A DNA stretch of 64,000 nucleotides from the NCBI RefSeq assembly GCF_030272615.1, contig NC_081408.1, positions 335,634,793 through 335,698,792 on the forward strand, read 5' to 3'. Below are positions 11,798 to 21,849 of this stretch, in pieces. Source of the DNA: Cryptomeria japonica. Lineage: Eukaryota > Streptophyta > Pinopsida > Cupressales > Cupressaceae. Every line of letters starts with the position of its first letter. The first letter of the stretch is position 1. A program made the translations under genes and the position numbers. Below the pieces are notes generated by a model. The model was not told the DNA's origin and did not search any database. It saw only the letters and a list, made by a program, of their open reading frames with translations.

Positions 11798-14700
11798 CTA
11801 CTCCACATCAAGCACTGCATAATTTCTTATCCATTCCTGATACACCTCATCAGCAGGCCATGAGAAGTTGATCACTCTTGTTTTTGTCTTCGCTAATCTT
11901 TTCCAAGAATTCCTCATTTTCTTGACCTCTGAATTCAGGAAACCATAATGAGATTTGATTTTCTCAATCTCTTCAATTGTTTTGACAAATATGGAGGCAT
12001 CCTCTGATTTAACAATTCCTTTTATTCTTAGTGACAATTTGGCCTCCCATTCTTTAAGCCATATTTGTTTGTCCTTTAATTGGGTTGGGCTAACAAAACC
12101 TCCTAGGAGTAATTCAAAAAATTGTTCAGTGTACTCTTTCTTGTACAAGTTGATCTTTCTATCTGCATTGTCTACTCCTTCTACCAACTTTACTAAATCC
12201 TTTGTCATATCATTTATAGATTTAATAATGGGGTCAGCCCCTGCCTCATCATAGGATACACAAATTAGTTCTATATCCTGCTCTTTGGGTCTCCATTTAT
12301 CAAAAATAGGCATTAATATAGCCTTGTCCCCATTTAACTCATTCCACATTTCCAAAATCTTACTCATGTTGTTATACATTAGTGAAGACCCTATAGTGTC
12401 AACAAAACTTAAAATTGTAGCCTTTACTCTCTCTTCATATTTCTTTGCATATAAGGCTTGAGCCTGTTTTAAATTCTCCAACTCATGGGGAGTGATCTCA
12501 ATCAACTGAGAACTAGAAGGTGCTAGAGATGGTAGGAACTCAAAAATGGGGCTGGTAGGTGGAGGTCTTGTAGGAGAAGAGGAGATCATCAATGTTAAGG
12601 ACTCACCTTGATGGAAATGTCCTGCCAACTGGCTTTGTAGCTTGGTGATGATGCTATCTTTACCTCTTACCTCTTCCTTGGCATTGTTGTAAGCTTTTAA
12701 ACTATCTCCAACTTAACTTGGAGATCTATCTTTTCCTTAGCCTCTCTTTCTGCTACTACAACACTAAACTTTGTAATCTCTAGCACAGTGCTAGTAGCTT
12801 CCACTACCCCAGTGCTCTACACTCTTCTCACTATCATTCCTCCAAGGTAACTTGAGCCTGGGGTGTCCTTATTCCTTTTATTTTCATCTCTTTTAAGAGA
12901 CCACATGATCAGTGCAACATTATCTTTGTTGAAAGTGACTCCCTCCATTGGTTTGGTCTCCTTTCTCACAGCCTCTAAAACCAAGGCATCTACTATGTCC
13001 CATTTAGGGAGAACGAGTACCCCAGCCTATGCTACCATATCTCTTCCCTGCGTAGGAGTGATGGTCTTGAACTCATCAACCATTTCTTGCTTTATCTCTT
13101 CCTCCACCACAGCTGGATCTCTGTGAGGTTGCTCACCTTTCCTCTTTTCACACATAGCATTAAATTTATCAATAATCTACTTCCACACAAATTGCATGAA
13201 ACCTCCTGATGTGACAAAGTTATTGTCAGCCAAGAAATCCTCACTGGCTTGGTTGATCTCAGGATCCCACTCCTGGCCTTTGAACTCATTAGTAGTAATG
13301 CTCATTTCAACAGTAAGGGTCTCTTCTGGCATTCCCTCTTCCACTATATCATATGTGTATGCTATCTCTCCAAGACTGCCTAACTGTAGCAGTTACTTAT
13401 CTGCTACCTATTCATCTCCCATATAATAGGGGATTGAGATGGGGAATACAATGGTTCATCCAAATTGTACTTCTTTTCCCACTCTTTGTTTCTTTGGGCT
13501 ATCTTGAATGTCAATGACATCCTATATCTTCCTCTTCCCTTTTGAGGTAGAGGGCTCCCCTGTTGTTGGCATCAACACACTATAATTGGACTTCTTATTC
13601 AACATGTAGCCACCAGGAGGGATTGCTCTAGCAGATGCAGACCTATTTAGAACCAGTCTTGCCTTTTTAGGGTTGTTCTTAATTACAACCTCCCTCTTTT
13701 CTTTCAATGTTTGCATCACATCCTCAAAACAACGAATTAAGAACTTTATCTTCTCTTCAAAGGGGTGAAAGCTAGACAAAGGGTCATAGCTAGTGTCAAA
13801 TTGGTGCACAAAGTCTAAAGCCTTTTCGTAGGTCACCCACTTTTCCTTCCTTATCTCTTGCTCATCTAAATCAAACTCATTCCTAATGAGGTCTTCAGGA
13901 AGCCAGAATTGGTGGGGTCTACCTCTACATATTGCCCTCTTTCTGAACATGTCATTGAAGAAGTCCTTAGGGTCAGCACACCGGGATACTGCAATTGACA
14001 AATGGTATAGTTGAAGAAAATCTTCAAAACTTTTCCAACCTCCTTTAATTATTACAAATTGATGTGCTATGGTAACTATATGGAAAGTGGTCCCTTTACC
14101 TCTGCCTATTAACTCTGCCTCTTGCACATCATCAATCTACCTGAGGATCTTTGCAATTCCCACTTTAAGAGGGACCTGATAGGGAAACAAAAATGGAGTG
14201 CCTTTGAAGCCATATACTTTGAAAACTATGGAGATAGGGTATAAATAGATATCACCCCAATTGTGGACAATTTTGATATTCTTGGCAAACTCTTTCGGCC
14301 TAATGAATTCCAAAAGAACCTTAGGGACTCTTGGATTCTTTGAACAAATAAGAGTCCTAAACTTAGATGCAAAACATTTATCAAATTTCAAGAAGCTTGC
14401 ATCTTCTCTATCCCATGACAGCACTGTACTCCATAACTGCACTGGCATCTTCTCTCCATTTTTCTCTTTCACAATATTTGTTCCTTGCAAAATAGTCACC
14501 ACCTTTGAACAAAAATAAATGCATAAGGAGGGAGTACCATCCAAAAGGCTTATCCACTTTCCCATTCTTTATTCCTATCAGTCCTTCATGCATGGCATCA
14601 GTGATATAGGAAGCATAATCAAAGGTCACTACCAAAGAGGGCTTCAAAACTTGAGCAATCATTAGCATGTAATGAGTTGGCATATTTGCCTCAACATCTT

Positions 14701-15352
14701 CTCCTAGAATTTGGCAAAGTGACCAATATAATCCTTTGGCCCTAAGAGTAAATAGATTTAAAGAAAAAGGCTCTTCAGTATTAGGTCCTAGAACTGTTAA
14801 CCGACCTATCTTCACAAAGAATTCTTTAAGAGGCCCATTTCTAAGGTGGTTCCTCTACACACTGTAAACCTGAGCTAGTGATTTGAAATTAATAGGTTCT
14901 AAAAAATTAGTAAATTCACTAAGTCCAAAAGCATTTCTGAACTCCTCATTATTTATTTCAATGAGGGTTTTCCCACTTATATCCTTAACACTTCTTGTGA
15001 TTGGGTCATAGTTGTGTACAATCTGAGTTAAGAGATCCACATCCATGAATACTCCAGGGACCACCAATTTGCCTACATCCAACTCCCAGATACTGTTCAT
15101 TGGGGCTGGGGAGTTTCTCATGCCAAATCCAACCTTAAATAATCCCAACCTAGACAACCCAATTTGAGAGTCTCTTAGCTAGTTACCCTTATCATATAAT
15201 CCCTCTTCATTTTTTAGGCGAGGAGCTCTTGGTACTAGTTCTTTTACCTTTACTGCCACATTGGTTGACAATGTCAACTGTTCAAGGAAAACATCACAGA
15301 TAGCCCTCTCCTGGTAGTTAACCTTTCCTGAGAATTCTCTTTTAGGTGCCAT
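11798..15352 (-). pseudogene. LTR-encoded ORF, full length (element A 5' LTR)
   Basis: Function unknown. It starts with MAPKREFSGKVNYQE at 15352 and ends NYAVLDVE at 11798, about 1185 codons with several frameshifts and stops. The N-terminal third carries WELDVGKLVVPG, VDLLTQIVHNYDP and FDYASYITDA. The middle has a block ending in a Lys/Arg-rich stretch (GEPSTSKGKRKI). The C-terminal quarter (12628-11798) is strongly helical, with a coiled-coil-like IEEIEKIKSHYGFLNSEV. No catalytic motif is recognised. It could be a gag-like, envelope-like or transcript-associated accessory protein. It lies in the LTR and is duplicated in each full element. Confidence 0.75.
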
Positions 15353-15476
15353 CTTAAAAACTATGCAAGCAATTTAATTACTAACCCCAACTATTCTATG
15401 ACAAATCAAGACCCCAATTAAAACACACTGTTAAGTAATTGCCAAACAAGACTATAAGAGAACCTATTTTTTGCTT

Positions 15477-15518
15477 GAAGAAATTTGCTCTGCAAGTGAA
15501 GCAATTTTCTTTGCAAGC
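15477..15518. repeat. 21-bp tandem repeat, two units
   Basis: Two units of the repeat that occurs three times in the sister LTR (1316-1378). The units differ from each other by a few bases (GAAGAAATTTGCTCTGCAAGT, then GAAGCAATTTTCTTTGCAAGC). Confidence 0.75.
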
Positions 15519-15699
15519 GCTTCTCTACAACTACTCTTCAAAATGATGCCTTCATTCAATTGACGCGAAATCATATGTGGTAGTCAGGCTCTCAACTGTG
15601 ACATTGATATCACATGCTTCGACCATCTCTTCAGAATTCAATTCATAGAAGAATTCAAAAATTTCACTCCAACGGGTCATAACATGCTTGTGTATTTTC

Positions 15700-17290
15700 C
15701 TTTTTGCTCTTTTGCCATTTCGCAAAGCATAACATTCTAGCAATTTCACCAAATGAAATTATGCCTGCCATCTGATCAAATGAGACTTGATCGATCTTTA
15801 CACCATTTTAACCTCTTTGCCTTTGCATCTGGGCCCTACCTCCTTTTCACCATTTTGCAAACTTTATCCCGCGAGCACTTTCCTTTCGCGAAGCTACGCC
15901 AAGCATTAGATGGAACTCTAACCGCTCGGCCTTTAACCCCTACCGAGACCGTCAACCTTTTCACTAACCGCACCTCATCTTGATGACTAACATTTTTTCA
16001 CTATTTCACAGAGGTTAATCCGCTTACACCTTCGGGCCACAAAACAATGAGAAGCATTGGATCAATCTTGAGATGAACATCTTTTAAGCGAGACCTTCAT
16101 TACTTACACCACTTATCTACGGGTTAACAAATGCCACATGGTACTCGGCCATTAGCTCTAGGAAACTCTTTAGGTTTAGTTCAGAGTCAACCACATGTCT
16201 TACTTCCTACATAACCACCGGTTACACCTTGGCGGGCCTTTAATCACCTTTTGAAAATATGTGTCAATTGACACATCACCATCAAGATTTACAAGAAGTA
16301 ATAGCTATCATTCCACGTCATGTTGGGAAGAACCTCTCTTTCTCTTTCACCATTTTGCAAGCCTTAATCCTAGGTTGATTTGTAGCCATGAAACAATGAG
16401 AACCCTTGGATCAAAATAGAGTTGATCCTTTTTTACCTTTATGCTTTATCTATTCTTCAGGGACACTAGCTCTTTCGCCATTTCGCAGACCTTAAAACAT
16501 GAGCATCTTACTTTTGCAAACTCACACAAACTGTTAGATCATATAAAACTTTCCCAATGCTTAACAATCTACTTGAATCCAGCAGACATGGGTTGTCTGA
16601 CTCAGCTTTATCCACCTGGTGTCTAGTCATTCCAAAATTGACATGTCAACTTTTTATTCACTGAGAGAAAACATTGGGATCCACTTTATCCTTGCCACCT
16701 GTATCTACCAGGTCACTTATTATCCCATAGTATGACTCACTTCTTGGACCCACCTTTTAATCCTTGAATCCAATTCGTTGACCACTTTTATCTTTAGCCA
16801 TGTGTCATTATCTTACTTGCCATCTCAACCAGCTGGACTGCTTGCTTGGAACACCATGTCATTTCGCCATTTCATGAAAGCTATCTTTCAAGCATCTTTC
16901 TCCTGAGAAACTATGCTAGCCATTAGATCTTTGAGAACCTACGCATCTGTTATGCTTCTTATAAACCTCTTTTGCCTGGGCCAAAAAACCTTTCACTATT
17001 TCACAGGGCATAACATGTGAGCATCTATCAGCCATGAAACAATGCGAGTTGTCGATTTCTCTTGAACTTGATCACCTTTTAGCTGTGGAAAAGTCTTCAC
17101 CACTAGGTCCCACAAAACCTTTTCGCCATTTCACGAAATGTAATTTACTTACTCATTTTGGCTATGAATCAACTCCAGCCATCAGATCTTGAGTGAGATG
17201 TAGTCTCGTTAAACCAGATCAAATGGACACAGTTGAACATGATTTTTCCTTTTGCTATTTTGCATAGCTTAACACACCCACAACTTCACC
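15700..17290. repeat. Degenerate ~130-bp tandem repeats in 5' LTR of element A
   Basis: This is the counterpart of 1560-3130. It has the same CCATTTCGC-type core, for example near 15713, 16480, 16860, 17120 and 17245, with the same interleaved words. It occupies the U3-like part of the LTR between the LTR start and the 21-bp repeat. Confidence 0.62.
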
Positions 17291-17650
17291 TAATGAAATG
17301 GAAAAAGTCATAGATTTATCTGGAAGTTGCATGACACTTACTGGACCCGACAACATTAGAAGGAAAAATACGTAAGGCATAGATTTTTTATGATTATTTA
17401 ACGACCGCCTAGGTAGATAACAAGGGGGGACACTTCACACGACCCCATGACCCATTACTTAAGTGAATAAAGTAATGTAGGAATAGAAACCAAAGGGTTT
17501 TGATCAGACATTTGAGCGATTTAAAACTATACCCTTAACCCTTAAAGACCTAACATAGATTTGAAGCAATTAAAAGCATACCTGACACAAAATTTCAAAA
17601 ACCTAGCCAATCATGGGGAAAGAAAACCCATTTCTTAAACATTGATAACA

Positions 17651-18640
17651 ACTTCTTTAAAAGACAATTATTCTTCTCCCAATATGGAAGCAATGTTGTA
17701 GAGAGTAACTAGTTTTGAGCTATTGTCTATGATGGATGGGTTCTCAGGATATAACTAGGTGTTAGTAAAAGAATCTGAACAATTCAAGACTATTTTTACC
17801 ACCCCTTGGGGAACATAGGTATATGTTAGAATGCCTTTTGGTTTAAAAAATGTTGGAGCTACTTTCTAGAGAGCAATGGATGTAGCTTTCAAGGAATTCA
17901 TTAACATTATCATGGTAGTGTATCAAGATGATTTAACATGTTTCTCCAAAAGAGCAGATGACCATTGTGGGCACTTGGAAAAGGTTTTCAATAAAGCTCT
18001 GGAATTTGGTTTCTCTTTAAATCCAAAAAATGTCATTTTGTTGTCACTGAAGGAAAGCTGCTTTGGCATATTGTCTCCAAGGAAGATGTTAGAATACACA
18101 CTAAAAGAATTCAAGCTATAAACAATGTACCTAAGCCAAGGAGTGTCAAAGGTATCCAATCTTTCTTGGGCAAGATAAATTTTGTTAGAAGGTTCATTGC
18201 CAATTTTGTAGAAATAGTTAAGCCTATTGTTAGATTACTTAAGAAAGATAAAAATTTCTATTGGGATGAAGAAGATTCAAAGGCTTTTGGTGAAATAACA
18301 AAGACTACTCAGGAGGCACCAGTGTTGAAGTCCCCTGACTACAGTAAGCCCTTTTCTCTATTTTCTTTTGCTTCTTATCATACAGTGGTTGTAGTTCTTT
18401 TACAAAAGGATAATGAAGGAAATGAACACCCTATAGCCTTTTAAAGAAAATCTCTACAAGTTGTCGAGCTAAAGTATGAAATTATGGAGAAACAAGCATA
18501 TGCTCTGGTTAAGGCTGTAAAATCATTTAGGCCATATCTTGTGAATGCACAAGTAATTGCTTATGTCCAACATGCATCTGTCAAGGACATTTTATCTCAG
18601 TCTGAGGTCACTGGTAAAAGATGCAGATGGATAACCAGAA
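17651..18640 (+). pseudogene. RT (partial) and degenerate RNase H of element C
   Basis: RT starts abruptly at 17651 because element A is inserted there. Visible motifs are MMDGFSGYN (with a stop just after), FTTPWGTYVYVRMPFGLKN, and the catalytic box VYQDD at about 17920. Frames change near 18020-18160. The RNase H-like segment keeps PFSLFSFASYHTV, with Phe (18367-18369) where the catalytic Asp is expected. The stop at 18442-18444 replaces a Tyr codon present in A. It leads directly into integrase. Confidence 0.85.
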
Positions 18641-20045
18641 TTCAAGAGTTTGATTTAGAGATTAAAATCACTAAATTGGTAAGAGGTTTAGGTCTTGCTA
18701 AGCTGATGGCTGAACCAAACCTTCTTGATGTTGAGGTGACTAATATTGAAATTAATAATATCTTGGTCACAAGTATTGAGACACAGCCCTGGTATTCAGA
18801 GAGAGTGCATTTTTTAAGGGATGGAACATATTCAGAGGGAATGACCCACAACCAAAAAAGGACACTGAGACTAAAATCTCAAAAGTATGTCCTTATTCAG
18901 GGTGATCTATATTGGTGGAATAGAGATGGGGCACTTTTGATGTTCTTGGACAAATGCCAGGCTAGAAAGATGTTAATTGAAATGCATGATGGAGTATGTG
19001 AAGGTCACTACTTTGCCAAGACAATAGCTGGTAAGATAGTCCAGGCTGGTTATTATTGGCCTACTTTAATCAAAGATACTCATGAACATGTTTGGAGGTG
19101 TGACCCATGCCAAAACATTTCTTCCAAATTGAAGTATGAGGGAGCTTTACCCCTCAACCCAGTCATAGTGGAAGCCCCTTTTGTCAAATGGGGCATTGAT
19201 TTTAATGGAGAAATAGTTGAGGAATTAGGAAGAGGTCATAGGTGGATCATAGTGGCCATTGATTATTTCACTAAGTTGATTGAAGCTATACCCACTAGAA
19301 AAGCCACAAGTAAGGTTTTTATTGACTTCTTGATGGATAATGTTATAACCAGATTAAGTGTTCCTGTGAAACTTGTAATGGATAATGCCATGAGCTTTAG
19401 ATCACAAGAGTTCATTGAATTTTGTACCAGTCATGGAATAATTATGTCCTACTCTTCACCATATCATCCTCAGGGTAATAGGCAAGCTAAATCCAGCAAT
19501 AAGAGCCTTCTAAACATTATTAAGAAAATCCTTGAGGAGAACAAAAGGTCTTGGGACCAGAAGTTGAAGTTGGCCCTAAGGGTAGACAAGATTACTGTCA
19601 AGAAAGCAATTGGTGTGTCACCTTTTAAGTTGGTTTAAGGCATGCAATCTAGGGTGCCAGTCAATAATCTTATTCCTATATATAAGTTCCTGCAAGCTAA
19701 GGATATGGAGTTATCTGAACCTATGGAAGACAAAATGATTCAAATGGTGGAGGTGGAGGAAATCAGGACTTTGGCCCATAAGAGAAATTTGAAAATTTAG
19801 TTGCAATCCAAATATCTATTTGACAAAAGAACCTTGTTAAGAAAGTTTCAAATTGGTGACATGGTTCTTCAATGTAATGCAATAGGGCCAGATAAAGGAA
19901 AAAACAAAAAATTTGAGTCACTATGGATAGGCCCCTTTGTGGTTTATGATCTTAATGGAAAGGATTCATATTTTTTGCACAAAATGAATGGTGAGGTACA
20001 GTAATTTCTAGTGCATGGACAATTCCTAAAGTATTACTTCTCTTA
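18641..20045 (+). pseudogene. Integrase of element C
   Basis: The zinc-binding region is well preserved: GHYFAKT with a first His, then a second His and CDPCQ near 19100. The catalytic core shows WGIDFNGE and VMDNAMSFRSQEF, but the expected Glu in GQVE is Lys (RQAKSS, about 19485), so the triad is lost. A C-terminal region with WIGPFVVYDL runs to about 20045. Stops at about 19636, 19798 and 20002 interrupt it; the one at 19798 falls where A has Gln. Confidence 0.87.
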
Positions 20046-20187
20046 AGTCCATGCACAGTAGGTCTTAGTCTATATATATTTAGATTTATTTCTATTGGTT
20101 TTCTTTAGGCTTGTTTTTGGTCTATGATCCCTAGTTTTCTGGATTCTTGTGTTGAACTTGCTTTCAATCATCCCCAGTCAGAGATTT
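20046..20187 (+). other. Short region between integrase and 3' LTR of element C
   Basis: About 140 bp with no ORF. It ends in CCCCAGTCAGAGATTT just before the LTR start. This is the position of the polypurine tract, but only CAGAGA is purine-rich. The same place in A and E reads CCCTAG(T/A)..AGAGCCAC. Confidence 0.5.
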
Positions 20188-20441
20188 TGTTAGCACTGTT
20201 GCGTTTGAGTTTTAGATCCGAAGGTTTAAAATGTTGCCTTTTCCCTTTTTCCCATTTTGAAATTCTTGCGTTCTATTTTTATATTACTTTTTCCACTTAA
20301 GTGGAAGGGTCGGTCCGTCATGAAGGTGTCCCCCCTTTAGGTTTTCCCTAGGTGAGTTTTAAATGTATTTTAATTTTTATACCTTTACTTATGTCTTGTT
20401 TTTAATCTTTGTCGAGCTTCTTAACAATCATGCAAGTCAAA

Positions 20442-21540
20442 GTTGATCCTGCAGTGCACATTGTTTCACTGGGAGAAGATGCCTATGGTTTACTTTCTGT
20501 GAAGTAGCGAAAAGGTAAATGGGCCTGGTAGAAGGATGGTTTGTAAGGTAAAGAAAATGCATCTCGTATTAGATCCAACGGCATGCATTGATTCACTTGC
20601 CTAAGATGCATATGTTTTAAAGTCTACGAAATAGAGAAACAATGGGTGGGTCCTAGAGGTAAGCGTTTCCTTTGGTTAATGGCCGATCAACTTGGAGTTG
20701 ATCCAATGATGCGCATGGATTCGTAGCTGGAAATGGTCCAAGGTTTATCATTCACGAAGTATCGAAAAGGTGGATGGGCCAGGTAAGGTGGTCATAAAGG
20801 GCTTAACAGATGATCATCTTAGAAAGGATCCAACGGTTTGCATTAGTTCATGAGAAAAAGCTTCTTGAGCTCTAAAGTCTACAAAATAGCGAAAGGTTGG
20901 TGGACCCGAAAGATATGCAAGTCATGGTTTTAAAGACTAATTAACTTGTAGTGAATCGGATGGCTCACATTGATTTGCAGCCTCAAATCAAATGAGGTTT
21001 ACCATTTGTGAAGTATTGTAGTAATATGGTAGTCACATGGCAGATGATGTGGCAGAACTGGTGGATCACTTGGTTGAGGTAAAAGATGGCCTGTGAGATA
21101 CACGTGGCTCCAAAGGATTGCCGAGGGCCCACTTTAAAGGTTTAAGTGCATTAAAGGTTGTTCATCTCAAGATTGATCCAATGATGGGTGCTTTTTCACA
21201 GCCTAAAGATGCAGGGTAGTTAGCCTTCACGAAGTAGCGAAAACCGCTAGCACTAATGGTTGTGCGCAGTTAGTGAAGTAGACTAGCGGTCACCATAAGC
21301 AGTAAAGATTGAGAGAGTGGTAATTGATCGGATGGCCAACGTTGTTTCATGCAATTAAAGTACGCAAGGTTTACCTTTCCCGAAGTAGTGAAAGGAGGGT
21401 GGGGCCTATTACTAATATAGAATGACTGGGGAAGTAAAGGCAGTGCAAGTTTCCAAGATTTGACAAACATCGTTGCTTTGCAAAGGAAAGGTGTGAGGGT
21501 TTTAAGCTCCATGAAATGGTGAAACAGTGAAATATTCAAA
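20442..21540. repeat. Degenerate ~127-bp tandem repeats in LTR of element C
   Basis: The core GAAGTAGCGAAAAGGT and variants occur at about 20502, 20627, 20754, 20882, 21007, 21229, 21381 and 21518. The first five are spaced 125-128 bp. A second word, GATCCAA(C/T)G followed by TGCATT or similar, recurs between them (20571, 20703, 20827, 20953, 21175, 21327). The core is the reverse complement of that in element A, as expected from the opposite orientation. Confidence 0.75.
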
Positions 21541-21849
21541 AAATCTTGTGATCCGTTGGAGCCCATTTTTGAATTCGATTGCGAATCCAATTTTAAGTTG
21601 ATGGCCAAAGCATGTGGGTTAATCTCACAATTCAATGCCAAGTTGCCATATTAAGGTCCACATCAAATTGAATATCAGCACCATTTCGATGAGTTTGTTG
21701 CAGAGGAGCTGGTGCAAAGCGAATTTCTTCAAGCAAGTAACAAGTTTTTGTGTCTTGCTTGCTAGTTACAGTTTGAAAATCGGTATTACTGTGTGCTTGC
21801 CTCATCAAAGTTTTGTTTGAGTCTTAATTGATATAATTGCATTACCGGG

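Larger units (their letters stand above)
1..17650 (-). mobile_element. Element A: Athila/Tat-like Ty3 LTR retrotransposon, youngest insertion
   Basis: This element reads leftwards: complete 5' LTR 10795-17650, PBS 10773-10790, gag-PR-aRH-RT-RH-INT from about 10383 to 3640, and a partial 3' LTR 1-3496 cut by the window edge. The 5' LTR begins TGTTATC and ends AACAACA. It is inserted in the RT of its sister copy C: at 17651 the sequence becomes plus-strand RT matching this element's own RT near 6040 (reverse complement). The two LTRs are about 96% identical over the first 300 bp I compared by eye. One reading frame runs from 9952 to 4772, broken by stops but not frameshifts. The remaining 3' LTR and the left target duplication lie outside the window. 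Confidence 0.9.
10795..17650 (-). repeat. Element A 5' LTR, complete, 6856 bp
   Basis: On the minus strand it starts TGTTATCAATG at 17650 and ends GAGAACAACA at 10795, giving a TGTT...AACA terminal inverted repeat. The outer end is fixed by the change to plus-strand RT of element C at 17651. The inner end is fixed by the PBS 4 nt away. The same inner and outer limits are found in C (20188-26395) and E (56267-62102). It contains a tandem-repeat region, an ORF of about 1185 codons (15352-11798) and a final noncoding stretch of about 1 kb. LTRs this long with a long ORF inside are unusual. Confidence 0.88.

Noticed and set aside
17600-17700. Inversion or palindromic fold-back within one element
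   Set aside because: The switch of strand at 17650/17651 coincides exactly with an LTR end. Insertion of A into C explains it without rearrangement.
20442-21540. CRISPR-like array
   Set aside because: The repeats are diverged, the interval sequences are themselves related, there are no cas genes and the context is a plant retrotransposon LTR.
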